From: Neonectria sp. B-13
Taxonomy: Eukaryota > Ascomycota > Sordariomycetes > Hypocreales > Nectriaceae
Assembly (NCBI GenBank): GCA_002682825.1
Contig: NOKP01000023.1
Span: 248,001 to 312,000, forward strand
Direction of reading: 5' to 3'
DNA length: 64,000 nt
Positions 11,138 to 21,635 of this stretch are shown in pieces; position 1 is the stretch's first letter, and every line of letters begins with the position of its first letter. The translations under genes were made by a program, and so were the position numbers. The notes below the pieces were generated by a model. It searched no databases and had not been told where the DNA came from. It saw only the letters and a list, made by a program, of their open reading frames with translations.

Positions 11138-13397
11138 ATGGCAATGAGCTCGGAGGACATCGCTGCTCTGCTCCAGCGGGAGGGGAGCGGGCTGTCTCCG
11201 GATGACTACGACGAGACAACACAGCCCGAGGGAGCTCGCCAGCAGCGAACAGAGGTGTTGGCCGGCGTGCTGGAGGCTTGTCGAAACGCCCTACAACTAG
11301 ATCCGGGGCAGTTAGAAGCCATAGCCAAGAGCCTGGGCGACGGAAGCCGAGATGGTGAGCTACATAACCCCCCCTTTCCTTTCACATGTCCTCAGGCTGC
11401 GGGCCTTATTGACTTCACATTCCATGACTTGTCACTCAATCACGACTCTTTGATTATAAGAGACTCTCACTGATTCTGAGACCAGTGGCATGGCGCCTCC
11501 CATATGGGGACTCCGGCATCCTCAACTTCTTCCTCGAGATCCTCGGGGCCGAGGGCGTGAGCCATGGCATCAACGTCCACGCCCTACGCATCGTTGGCAA
11601 CTCTTGCGCAGACACAGACGAGAACCGCAGTCGTGTAGTCGAGGGCAATCATCTAGGCTCCATCATCCACCATCTCCAGGACGAGGATCTCATCCCCTAC
11701 GCCATCCCCGTCCTGTACAACATCCTCGTCGACTACGGTAAGCGTCGCTCACAACCACGGAGATATATCACCAAGTGCTAACCCGAGTAGAACCTGCCCA
11801 GAAGCTTGCCTCGCAGTCTCGCCTCAACACTCACCTCATTGCTCTCCTCGCCTCCCCAAGCCTGCCCAACTTCGCCCCGCTCATCACATACTTCTGCAAG
11901 ATCCTCGCCCTCCTCATCAGCCAAGATGGCGAGGTGGCCGTGGCCAGCCCACTCACCGTCCCGGTCCTCCTGACGCTAGCCACAAGCCCGCCGGCGAAGA
12001 ACGACGTCGACGACTTCATCTCCCTCGTTTCCGTGGCTGCAAGCTACCTCGCCAACGAGGCTCTTCAGGCTAGCCTTGTTGCAAGCCAGCAGATGGACGT
12101 GTTCATGACGGCCTTCTTCCATGCGCACACGCACTTTGACCTGGAGCAGGTGGACGATCCGGACACGGCGAAGCACTTAAAGCAGCTCTCCACGGCTCTG
12201 CTCACAACCCTTGCGGATCTCTCTGGGCACGATTCGTTTGCTACGTACTACCCCCTCAACAGCTCCGTGCCGCAATCACTCCTGGCCTGGTTGCAGGGAG
12301 CGAATCCTCGGCTTCAGTCTGCCGCCTGCCTCACCCTCGGAAACCTTTGCCGCTCCGATGACATCTCCCTAGCTCTTGTTCAGGTTCACCAAGCCCACCG
12401 TCCTCTCATCAACCTCCTCTCCAACCCCGCCATCACCGACGCCCAGCAACTCCATTCTGCACTATCATTCCTCAAGAACCTCGCCATCCCAGTTCAGAAC
12501 AAGTCGCTGCTCGGCGATCTGCTGGAGGCCACGCGAGTCCCGCGGATATTGACCCTCGACACTCTCCCCCAGGTCCAGTTTGCGGCCGTGTCATTGACTC
12601 GCCTGCTCCTCGTCAACTGCGCGCCAAACGTCCGCCTCATCTGCGCCCCCCGGGATGCTGACTCACCTGAGCAGTTGAATGAGCACACTACCGTCCACGA
12701 TATTCTGTCCCTGTTTGACCGCACTGATGCCGAGCCAACGAAGCTGGAGGCAGCACGCTGCATTGCTTCTCTCTGTCGCGTGCTTCACACGACACCAGTC
12801 CTCCCATTGTTGCCAGAGTGGGATCCCTCGCAGGATGGTTACGTCTTCGCTCCCAAGGAGCCCCTGCCACCCAGCGTAGAGGAAAGCTCCAACGACGACA
12901 AGGAGAGCCGGATGAGAAGCCTCTTTTACGAGAAGCACGAGCTATCCAAGCCGCTCGCGTTCCTCGTCACCCAGCAGAAATGGCCCATCCTGCGGTCCGA
13001 AGCCTGGTTCGTCTTCGCCCTCATGTCCCGCTCCAAGGACGGCGCCAGCGTTGTCACCAGCACTCTTCCCATCCCAGAGGCATCCGAAGCCCTGGCCCGC
13101 GCCGTCACCGGCCAAGCTTCGGTCGCCAATAGCGATGATCAAGCTAGGCAGATCGAGACTATTGCGTCCATGGCCGGGTCTGATACTGCGGCTATTACGG
13201 AGGGCATTGGACTGGAACCTCAGCAGGTTGATCCGAAGCAGCAGGCAAACATGGCTAGAGTAGACAGGGAGAATTGCTTGGTGCTATGTACGGAGATTGT
13301 CAAGAACTCGAGCAGTTCTTTGACTCCGACTCAGCTTGGTAATTTGCAAAAGTTGATCAGACAGGGGACTGAGATGATCAGTCAGGAAAAGGCATAG
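11138..13397 (+). CDS. Armadillo-repeat protein resembling SmgGDS (Rap1-GDS1)
   Basis: Three exons (11138-11354, 11486-11737, 11791-13397) give 691 residues. The protein is a run of helical repeats. A clear armadillo-type word is HALRIVGNSCADTDENRSRVV, close to the ALR.LGN.C.DN..GR pattern of vertebrate SmgGDS, followed by IPYAIPVLYNILVDY. Later repeats include LQSAACLTLGNLCRSDD, LHSALSFLKNLAIP and LEAARCIASLCRVL. SmgGDS-type proteins chaperone and promote exchange on small GTPases; the fungal orthologues are poorly studied. Branch point gtgctaac in the second intron and all three phases fit. I am sure of the repeat fold and moderately sure of the GDS relationship. A plain armadillo scaffold is the alternative. 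Confidence 0.72.
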
Positions 13398-13743
13398 GGG
13401 AGGTAAAAGTAGCATTTCCATACGATGGAAGACACAAATCAAACCTTGCGTTAAACCCTGAAGCTTCGAAGCAGACGAGCGCATCGGGACATAGATCGAG
13501 CATCGATAGAAACCTATTCGACGTAACGCCAGTCATCAACATCACATCAATGTGCAAGGAATGCCTCCATTGACCAAACAATTACAGCGGAAAGCCGGTG
13601 ATCATGCAATAAATTTTTTGAGCTGGACCTAGAGTATCTCTCCCTCCAAACCCGCACAAGCATCAGAGCCTCGAACCGTCGTTGCTCCTCCCTTAGAGAC
13701 GCAAAGAGCAAAACCCTCAAACACCAGTTCCCTTTTTGGAAGT
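13398..13743. other. Convergent intergenic region
   Basis: Spacer between two genes that face each other. It should hold both 3' ends. No further feature is seen. Confidence 0.6.
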
Positions 13744-14672
13744 TTATTTCTTGGCAGCCTCGGCATCGGCCGCATCCCGCACACGCTTCTCCCGGGCACC
13801 CTGGTATCGGGCGTTGCTGCGGGCGACACGCAGAGTTCGGTAGGCACCAGTCTCAGCAGGCTTGGGCATATCGCTCTTCTTGATCTCCTTGAAGGCGATG
13901 TCGGTGGCGTCAATGGGGAACGCGGCGGAGAGAAGACCAGCCTTCTCGATCTTGGAGACGTCGGTCTTGGTGTCACCCTTCTTGGGGGCGTTGGATCGGC
14001 GGGGAAGGAGGATCAGGCGCTCCTGGTAGGCCTTGAGGCGGGCGACATTGGCGGCAAGGGACTCCTCAGACAGGTTCTGGCGGCGGGAGTCGACGGCGAT
14101 ACCGATAGTGGGAGCAAGGGCCTTGGGGATACCGGCCTCCTATAGTTGTTGTTAGACCCGGAAAATTCCTATCAAATCGCAAAATGCTCCCAGTTCAACT
14201 GAGAGCCAAGGGCTTGTTACGTACCTTGAGCTCAGCCAGGGTGAAACCACGGCCGGGACGGACTCGTCGGTTGTATCGGATGGTAGGGCATCGCACAACA
14301 GGTCGGAGCTTGTCGACGGGGCGAGGAGCCAGAGCGGCGGCCTTGACCTTACGGGCAGTGCGTCTCCGCGACTTAGCACCGGGCTGCACAAAACGTTAAC
14401 ATCGGATATTCAAGACGGCGCAACGAGGCCGGATCGTGTCGATTTGCTGTCGTACCTGGTCGAAGTGAGTTCGAACCCGCTGCTGCCAATCCTTGCGGAA
14501 ATCTGTTGAATGGGTCAGTCGCTATTTTGTGAAGACATCGTCGCCTCGGTGGTGGTTGCTCACGGTTGCTAATGATCTTCTGGTTGTGCTTGATCGCCTG
14601 GAGAGAGAACAGGTCAGCGTACGTCGTTTACCGCATCGCAATGCATCGCATTGCGCGTGGAGGCCATACCAT
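13744..14672 (-). CDS. rpl13: 60S ribosomal protein eL13
   Basis: Five coding exons on the minus strand (14672-14670, 14597-14564, 14502-14456, 14383-14225, 14139-13744) join to 212 residues. The product starts [20 protein letters not shown] and continues [65 protein letters not shown] and [17 protein letters not shown]. These are the defining words of eL13 (yeast Rpl13), a structural protein of the large cytosolic subunit. Only the ATG is left on the first coding exon, the second time this occurs in the window (see pam16). Introns crowd the 5' half, as is usual for fungal ribosomal protein genes. An E-box-like TCACGTGA palindrome lies 165 bases upstream. Confidence 0.96.
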
Positions 14673-14806
14673 TTTGACTGCTTGCGATCAACGGGCTCCG
14701 GTTGTCGATGGTCGGGTCGTGAGACGTTGAAATTTCGAAGGGTTGAGGCTTGTCAAATTCCTAGAAGGGTTTTCGAGCCCTACACTGGAACTTCCTTGGT
14801 GGGGGT

Positions 14807-14900
14807 TTTGCCCGTGGGCGCTAAAATTGGTGTGCGTCACGTGATTTCGCTTCGGTTGTTGGCCTTGGAGCCTGAATCGCCAGGGCTCCGGGCAGCTCAC
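14807..14900. repeat. Diverged copy of the U1 upstream block
   Basis: This stretch shares ordered words with 15455-15535: a TTGCC word, TGGGCGCT-nn-AATT, TTTCGCTTCG, GGCCTTGGAGCCTGA and a CCAG..CAG word. The copy here is longer by a block holding TCACGTGA and by a few bases after TTTCGCTTCG. It lies in the eL13 promoter. Confidence 0.75.
14837..14844. promoter_or_regulatory. TCACGTGA palindrome upstream of eL13
   Basis: A perfect 8-base palindrome containing the CACGTG core bound by basic helix-loop-helix factors (Cbf1 type in yeast). It lies 165 bases upstream of the eL13 start codon, inside the longer copy of a repeat shared with the U1 promoter. The binding factor is inferred. Confidence 0.45.
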
Positions 14901-15454
14901 CCAGAGCATGACCTCCAATGAAGACCCACCCACCAGTCCCCGTATCATGACTGCGATTCTGACTGCAATTCCGACATTACGGTGAGAGCGGAATCAGTTT
15001 ACATTATTACGAACCCCGGTGATTTGCTACTTATTAGGTATCTACGACCCTTGTTATGAGAAGCGGGAAAGTCGATAGTAAAATTCCTGTGCTAGGAAAT
15101 CGGTTGCCACCAGTGTCGCACTCTTGGATTGGGTGTGATCCTCTACATAGGTGAGAATTGGAAGTTTGAACTGGGCACATGGTTTTCTGTAACTCTGCTT
15201 GATAGCCATTTATTCTCTCTCTTAAATACTGTCAACTCCAACAAGACATTGCTCTCCAAGAGAACCCACTGGCTTATGGTTGTGCGCGTCCCATCTTGTA
15301 AGCCTTCAGTCGCTCCCTAAGCATCTCCAATCCTCTTCGACTGGTCCGTCAAATCACAAGTTTGCATAAAGCCGTGTACTCCAACTCGCAAGTGTTATGA
15401 ACAGCATAACCCAGAAAATGGGCAAAAGCCAGGAACGAAGGAATTGAGAATAGT

Positions 15455-15535
15455 GGGGTCTTGCCAAATGGGCGCTCCAATTTCGCTTCGCTGGCCTTGG
15501 AGCCTGACAACACAGGCACCAGCCCTGGCAGAAAA
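15455..15535. repeat. U1-proximal copy of the shared block
   Basis: Second copy of the block at 14807-14900, ending just before the TATA box of the U1 gene. The words TTTCGCTTCG and GGCCTTGGAGCCTGA are adjacent here (15481-15507). Its position 85-140 bases upstream of the RNA start suggests an snRNA promoter element. Confidence 0.75.
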
Positions 15536-15537
15536 GG

Positions 15538-15544
15538 TATAAAG
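15538..15544 (+). promoter_or_regulatory. TATA box of the U1 snRNA gene
   Basis: TATAAAG lies 56 bases upstream of the inferred RNA 5' end at 15594. A long pyrimidine stretch separates the two. Confidence 0.65.
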
Positions 15545-15593
15545 TGCCTCCGCACCTCTCTCTCTTTAGTCTTTTTCTTTCCTTTCCTTCTTC

Positions 15594-15750
15594 ATACTTA
15601 CCTTGGGAGGGACTCCCTCGCTCATCATTGAGGGGGTTCAGCATGGAAGACCTGCATTGCACATCGCGGCGTCCTTCTGTACTTCATTGCCCTTCGGGGT
15701 CATGGGTCCCGGAATTTTTGATTTACCACAAACCGTTTTCATTGTGAACG
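15594..15750 (+). ncRNA. U1 spliceosomal snRNA
   Basis: The RNA begins ATACTTACCT, the universal U1 5' end that pairs with 5' splice sites. The expected parts follow in order. Stem-loop I is CCCTC/GAGGG with a ten-base loop. Stem-loop II has the loop ATTGCACATC closed by GC pairs, matching the U1A-binding loop AUUGCACUCC. Stem-loop III is capped by CCC-TTCG-GGG. GTCCC then pairs back with GGGAC near the 5' end to close the long-range helix. The Sm site AATTTTTG is at 15713-15720. A final weak hairpin (CACAA/TTGTG) gives about 157 bases in all, close to human U1 (164). The exact 3' end is uncertain; a GTCGC/GCGAC hairpin follows at 15750-15764. Confidence 0.92.
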
Positions 15751-15764
15751 TCGCTTTACGCGAC

Positions 15765-16514
15765 GCCATGAAGAAGATTCTGCTTAGTAGCTGTTGTGAT
15801 CTGAATTGAATGTCACGTTGGAGGGGCGAAATGCTGCAGAGACGCGCTCGAACCACCGCGCCGTGCAGTGAATCGTGACGGAAGGTCAGAAAAGAAAGTT
15901 GCTTAGCATAGAAACATAGATGCCCTCTTTATGGCAGTCGCACCTTGAGTATCACTCTTAAAGTCCCACAAATATCCCCATCGTTTCCATCCTAGGCTGG
16001 ACGAACGATACGTTAAGAAACACTGCGTCTCCGTGAACCTCCATCTCATCGCCTCCACACGTCCTCCCTCCAGACCGGACTCTACGTTCTACCAAATCTA
16101 CCACTCCAGAAACCATCTATCGTATCCCTCCCAATCCGCCCTCCTCGCCTCCCGTAACTCCTAGCCCTTCATAGTAGCCCGTAATGCAGCTGAACCGCCC
16201 CCATTTCCGTTCCAAATCTGCGGTTCACGCCTCCACAAGGGAGTAAACCGCAGCTCCTCTCACCCGAAGCTACGCCGCACCAATCATAGGCGCGCAATTC
16301 GGCCCTCCAAACGGCTCCCTCACCACCCACCCTGCCCGGCAAAAAATCTCATGACACCACTTCCCACGCCGCCCGAACTCCCTCCCACGAAACCGCCAAA
16401 AGCCCGCCCACCGCACCCGAAACCCGAGCGCCCGCCAACCCTCAATTCATATCCTCCGCCAGACGGGGCAAAAACGACGCATCCACGCTTCCTCCCCCCC
16501 CCCTCTCCTCCGCC
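15765..16514. other. Intergenic region upstream of the COX14-domain gene
   Basis: No gene is recognised. The last about 300 bases are strongly C-rich and pyrimidine-biased and probably form the promoter and leader of the next gene. Confidence 0.6.
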
Positions 16515-17486
16515 ATGGCGTCCAGAATGGGGCCCCGCAGCGTCAAGGACGCAACCCGCTTCACGTCCACCATCCCCCACGCAACCTCAAAGTCGGCCTC
16601 GGCCGGCGGATCCGCCGCGACTCCCAAGGTGCCGCGCATCCCCGGCGAGTCGCCCGAGCAGCGCGTGCGCCGTCTACGGCACGCCCATCTCGCTGCCCAG
16701 AAGGCCCAGATCAGCAAGGCGGACAAGCTCATCGACGTCTCGCGCCGCTTCCTCGACGTTGCGCACCGGTGGACCGTGGGAGGCATTGTGATATTCACGG
16801 GTATGTTTTCTACCCCCGCCGTGGCATGTTTCCGGACAAAGCCCTTCCCTGGATAACTACACGGAGCTCGGAATTCTAACACGACTCTCATAGCCGTTGC
16901 CGGTGTCGTCAGTATCTACTCCGTATGGGACATGCTCCGATACAACCGCGCCCGCCGCGCCGAATGGGTCGTGGCCCAGAAGAAGCTCGAAGACAACGAG
17001 CTCGCCAGCGCCCGTCTAGCATACCTCAAGGGCGAGGCCACCGACGAGCAGATCCTCCTGGTTGAGGAGGCCAACCGCGATGCCAAGGAGACGGGCATCA
17101 AGCTGCCGCCGCTGCTGGCCGCACCCACAACCCGCACCCACTTCGAGGAGCACGTCAAGCCCAATTTTGATGGCAGCGCCGACTCCGCCGACTCCAACAA
17201 GAAGGGCAAGGGCGTGCTGGGCATCTTCTCCGACATGCTCGGTCGCGAGGAGCAGGGCGAGGACGTCGGCACCTCGCAGGGCCGGCTAGGCTACGAGAGC
17301 CTGTGCGAGGAGGACGATTCGACGGGCGTGCGCGAGAGCGACCTGGTCCGGTCCATCGAGACCAAGACCCGCGAGGCCTGGAACCGGGAGAAGGAGAACC
17401 AACAGAGGGGAGGCAGCCTAGATCACCTGGGCCTGGAGACAGCAAACCGGGCGTCCGACAAGAAGCCGTGGTGGAGGTTCTGGTGA
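16515..17486 (+). CDS. COX14-domain mitochondrial membrane protein
   Basis: Exons 16515-16800 and 16894-17486 give 292 residues. The N-terminal half matches the fungal COX14-type cytochrome oxidase assembly domain: MASRMGPRSVKDATRFT, RVRRLRHAHLAAQKAQIS, FLDVAHRWTVGGIVIFTGAV, then VSIYSVWDMLRYNRARRAEW. One membrane span (about residues 83-105) is followed by a charged helix with ASARLAYLKGEATDEQILLVEEAN. Yeast Cox14 is an inner-membrane factor that couples Cox1 synthesis to complex IV assembly; this fungal protein is much longer, with a hydrophilic tail ending KKPWWRFW. Family by sequence words; role in this species inferred. Confidence 0.8.
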
Positions 17487-18314
17487 GCTGCTGACGACTG
17501 AGATGAAGACGATGACGGGGACGGAGACGAGACGATGGAAACAAGATGTACGTGTTCCGGGCGAAAAGAGTGTATCATACTGTGTAGATTGGCGGTGCAT
17601 TAGACGGCGTCGGGGTACCATCTTGTATGTATCACCATGGGGAATACCAAGCCCTACTTTACCTTACCTATTAAATACCAAGCGATTGAAGCCACGGCTG
17701 CCATTAATGCCTTCATATGGCTTCATGTCTAGGGATCCATGTGTAAGGGTCCAGATCTTCACAATAGCAGCACACAGGATCAAGTTCAAAAGACGCCTCA
17801 AACGTCGACGCTTATGAGACTCGCCATTTGATTCCACCATCTATCGTTAGACGGCCTTCTAGGTCGGTCTACTCGATCCTAGGCCTTTGCCCCCAATGTC
17901 CATGTTGCTGTTATATAAGATACCCGATATTAGCAAGCGCTGTTTGCAAGAACCGCTTGCTCCGTAACATTGAACGCCCCCCAAAAAACAAAAGACAAAG
18001 AAAAGGGTAAAAGGAATTGTCCATAATAGTTCTCAAGTCAGCCCGGCAAACCATTCATGCCCGTTAAACAAACCCTGCGCCGTAGTACTCCGGTTGGCTT
18101 TCCCATGAAGCCTGCCTCGGATATCTCCATCAACTCTGCGTCTTTGCGTCTCCCATTCCCGCCAGAACTTAGCGCTGTCAATATTGGAGACTTCAAAAAG
18201 CTGGGCGCCCTTGAATATCGCCATTGCTCCAAACACTCCCTCGTTGGAAGAAAGGAAGCGGTTTCTCGTCCTGCGCCGCTTCTCTGCCCAGTTCAAGGGC
18301 CTCACTGCACTATC
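17487..18314. other. Convergent intergenic region
   Basis: Spacer between two genes facing each other. It should carry both 3' ends. No further gene is seen. Confidence 0.6.
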
Positions 18315-19379
18315 CTACAGCGTCGCATGGTCTTTCGGATCCAAAATCGTCGTCTCGCTCCCCTGGGAGACAATGATGTGGTTGAAGTGTCCCGGGACTT
18401 TCAGTCGGCATTTTTCGCAATCAACTCGGTATCCGATGCTAAAGCTCTTCTTCATGCCCGGTTGCCAAGTCCAGTTGTTGACCGTGTGTCGACTGCGTGT
18501 GTGACCTCTCCGGTTGGGAGAGGGTGTCGTCGGGTCCTCTTCTCCATCGGCGGCTGTCGGAGACTGTGCCTCGACATCCATCATGGCGTTGGGATGTTCC
18601 ATTGCATGTGGGGGGGAAGGTTGGGATGCCATATATTCGAGATCAACCGCCTGGTGGATGGGCATGCTCATGTCAAGGGCCATTCCAGGTGACGTGACGT
18701 GTTGGCTAGACATTGAGTCGTCTCCCTCGGAAATGGGGGATGGAAGGCGTCGGTTGTTTTGGACGGCCTGCCAAGGACTAGAGGCTGCCATGGTGCGGGG
18801 AACGCATTGGTCGTCGGAAAAGCCAGTCTGTTGATGGCCAAGGTTGACAACGCCGTTGAGGGCCGTCACGGTGGGACCAGGGCCGGCCCATTCGCATTGC
18901 TGGCCTCTGACCTGGGCAGCGAAACTGGGTAAAATGGGGGTGGGCATTCGGCCATTGGCGTTGTCGGATTGTGAGCTGGCGGCGTGGCGATCATGGTGCT
19001 GTTGGGCCTGGGAGGAGATGGTGTCCATCATGTCTATTTCGGCATCATGGTGGGGCTGGGAGGAGAATCCCAAAGACGAAGACCACGGGGAGAAATGGGA
19101 TCGGGGCTGCTGGTCGTCCGAGTCGGAGCTCTGAGGGGTCACTGAAGAGGAAGCCAGCCATTGCTGAGAGGCTCGTGGGGAGGTTCGGAGTGGGAGACAC
19201 TGTACTCGTTTCTATATGACGGTCAGCATTGGGTACCAGGGACCAGGCGGGAGGGCGGCACTCACGTTTCGGTGCTCGCCAAAGCTCATGGAGGCGCTGC
19301 CGAGATCCTCCTCCTCCTCGCGAGCCCGTTTTCGCTGGGCCTCGGACATGGGCTCCGGATAATGAGGCGTGACAAACAT
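18315..19379 (-). CDS. Conserved fungal protein of unknown function
   Basis: Exons 19379-19266 and 19211-18315 on the minus strand join over a 54-base intron to 336 residues. The first exon encodes MFVTPHYPEPMSEAQRKRAR, an acidic run and LGSASMSFGEHRN; the second opens KRVQCLPLRTSP. This N-terminal block reads like a conserved motif. The middle is disordered and rich in Ser, Gln, His and Met. The C terminus has ordered words: RSRHTVNNWTWQPGMKKSF, then DCEKCRLKVPGHFNHI, where CEKC could be half of a metal site. No named domain was recognised. The basic/acidic N terminus and the composition suggest a nuclear protein, which is inference only. Confidence 0.72.
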
Positions 19380-21635
19380 GTTTGTGGGCTGTTTGGGGTA
19401 CCCAGTTGCGAAGAATGAATGCAGGAAAAAAGATTGACTCAGGCCGGACAGCAGAAAGTTGGGAGTTGTCGTGGTTTGGTCCGGGTGTTAATGCGGGTGG
19501 AGCAGCGATGGAGAGACGGCCTCGTCCGTTGTCTCTCCGGGTGGTTGGATTTGGAGTGGGGAAGAGGGTCTTGGTCCGAGTGACGTGCGTGCAGCTGGCG
19601 ACGGGGGTCTGGGGGGTAATTGAGACGGATGACGGTGATGATGACGGCTATAGAGACAGGCAGAGAGTGTTTGTGCGAATGTGAATGTGAATGTGAATGT
19701 AGAAGAAGGGGACGAGAAGAGAGGAGGCAGCTGGATTGAGGGCGCAAGCGAGGGAGGTCGGTCGGTAGGCAGGTGGCCGTGGTCGGCCAGGCGGTACTAC
19801 CCTCTGCTGGAGGTACCTCTAGACTCGGGTTGGTAGAGAGGCGCCTGGTCTACTAGTGCGAGTGCGATACGCGATGGTCCGTAGTGCCGTGATAGTCCGT
19901 GTGGCAGAAGCTGCGAGGGGGCTGAGTGTGATGCAGTGCATGCAGCCAGTGCAGGGCATTCACTCCGTCGTGAGCTGTGGGACAGGGTCCCGTGAGGCGG
20001 TCTTTGTAGGGTACTGGACCTGGAGCAAGCAAGTAGGAGGCGGCGATGACGACAAAAGAAAAGAAGAAAAAAGAATGATAATCGAGGTGAGGGGCGAAAG
20101 GTAAGACAAAACACGGAGGGAGAAACAGTCCGGGGAGTGTGAGAGAACGTCGGTCGGGTAGCAAGCAGGCAAGACTTTAGCTCAAATGGAAGCTGGTGGG
20201 AAACCAAGATTAGTTAGATGGCCAAATTACTATGGTCCAAGTTGGAAGGCTTGTTGGCGAGTATTAAAAGCGTGTGTACGAAGTATTCGTAGATACGATG
20301 TGAAGGATCCGACGGAAGAAAAGGGAGCGAGAAGATGCAGCACTGCCGAAGCACTGCCTCAAGAGATGGAAACGGTGAGAAAAAAAGCCGACAAATTATT
20401 AAAGAGAATGCAAACGAGCAAGAAGCTCAGGGGAATCAAATACAATGGGAACGACCAAAGAAGAGGGCTATCAATTAGGTGTCTTGGTAAGAAAAGGGGG
20501 TGGTGTGAAGGTTGTTGTTAATGGTTGTTGTGGCGGTAGTGGTGGTGTTAGCGGAGGTCGTAGCGGACGAGGAGTGAGCGGAGGGGAGCAATCATGGTGG
20601 GCCGCCAGACCACACGCGCGCGCACATGCACACACAGTCACACACGAACGTGAACGGCGCGTCTCGATCAGGCAGTCTATTTTGTTTCTTCACCATTCTG
20701 TGGCAGGGTGCTGAACAGTTGGGTAATCCCCTGCTCTGCGAGGAGATGTATCCATAGCGCCTGTCATGATCCTCGTAAGCAACCCGAGTCTCCCGCCGCC
20801 ACGGCCATTGCCATCCGTGACAACTCCCCACCATCGTCAGGAGAGTCACGGGGGCCGCCGGCGCGGGCTCGCCGGCAAGCCAAGAACTGGCAAGGGACTC
20901 ACGGGCCATGACTACCCAAGGCCCCGGTCCTCGGTTCCGCCGTCTGGTTGCGCCCGGGAAGAGCAGCATCATCGAAGACGAGAGACGGGTCACGGATGTG
21001 CTAAGAAGTATTTCCAATACGAGCTGTCCTCGAGGTTGCCGCCCTGGGGGTTTGCCGTTCTGGGATGTGTTTCACTGGTGTTTCGCTACATCGACAGAAA
21101 GCTCTGCAAGAAGCTGTTTGAGACTGGTAACCTGACACGCGCAAACGGGGCTGTTTCTTGGGATCAATTGCCGTCGTCCATTGGCTGCGGCCACAAGTCC
21201 AAGTTCTGCCATCTTATTTCATCGGGTATGTAGGGTAGCTTTTGGAGGAATCCAGTCAAGAGGAAAGCTGAGACAGCAGGACCTCGTGGTAAATCGATGT
21301 GAGTTAAATAGGTAATTGATCATGGCGGTGTTTCTTTTTGTAGCTTTTGCATTAAGTCCGAGCGAGAGGTAGGGCGACATCAGATGTTTTGTGGTTGAGA
21401 ACACTCTCCTAAGTGAGGAGCCGACATTGTTGTTGAAGCCCTCAACGGGGCTCGGGCTCCTCCTACCGTCTTTCAGCTCCTCACAAAGAAAGTACACCAC
21501 GAGGACCAAATATACTCCACAAAAGAAAAATTTAACGGCATCGAAGTTACTATTCGCGAGTACCACCGCTATTTTTGTTCTTGTGCCACCAGCTACAGCA
21601 TCTCATGGACGAATTCGAGTGGCGATACAGTGACC
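19380..21635. other. Long gene-poor stretch
   Basis: About 2.2 kb with no supported gene. The left part is the promoter of the minus-strand gene ending at 19379 and carries short repeats (GAATGT units at 19676-19699, GT/CA-rich tracts near 20615-20650). Open frames near 20186-21233 have no recognisable motif and abnormal composition. From about 21200 on the DNA is more AT-rich. Confidence 0.55.
19676..19699. repeat. GAATGT short tandem repeat
   Basis: Four imperfect hexamer units in the upstream region of the gene at 18315-19379. Confidence 0.8.

Noticed and set aside
15838..15880. T-loop-like GGTTCGAGCGC on the minus strand near the U1 gene
   Set aside because: No matching T stem, anticodon arm or acceptor stem could be built.
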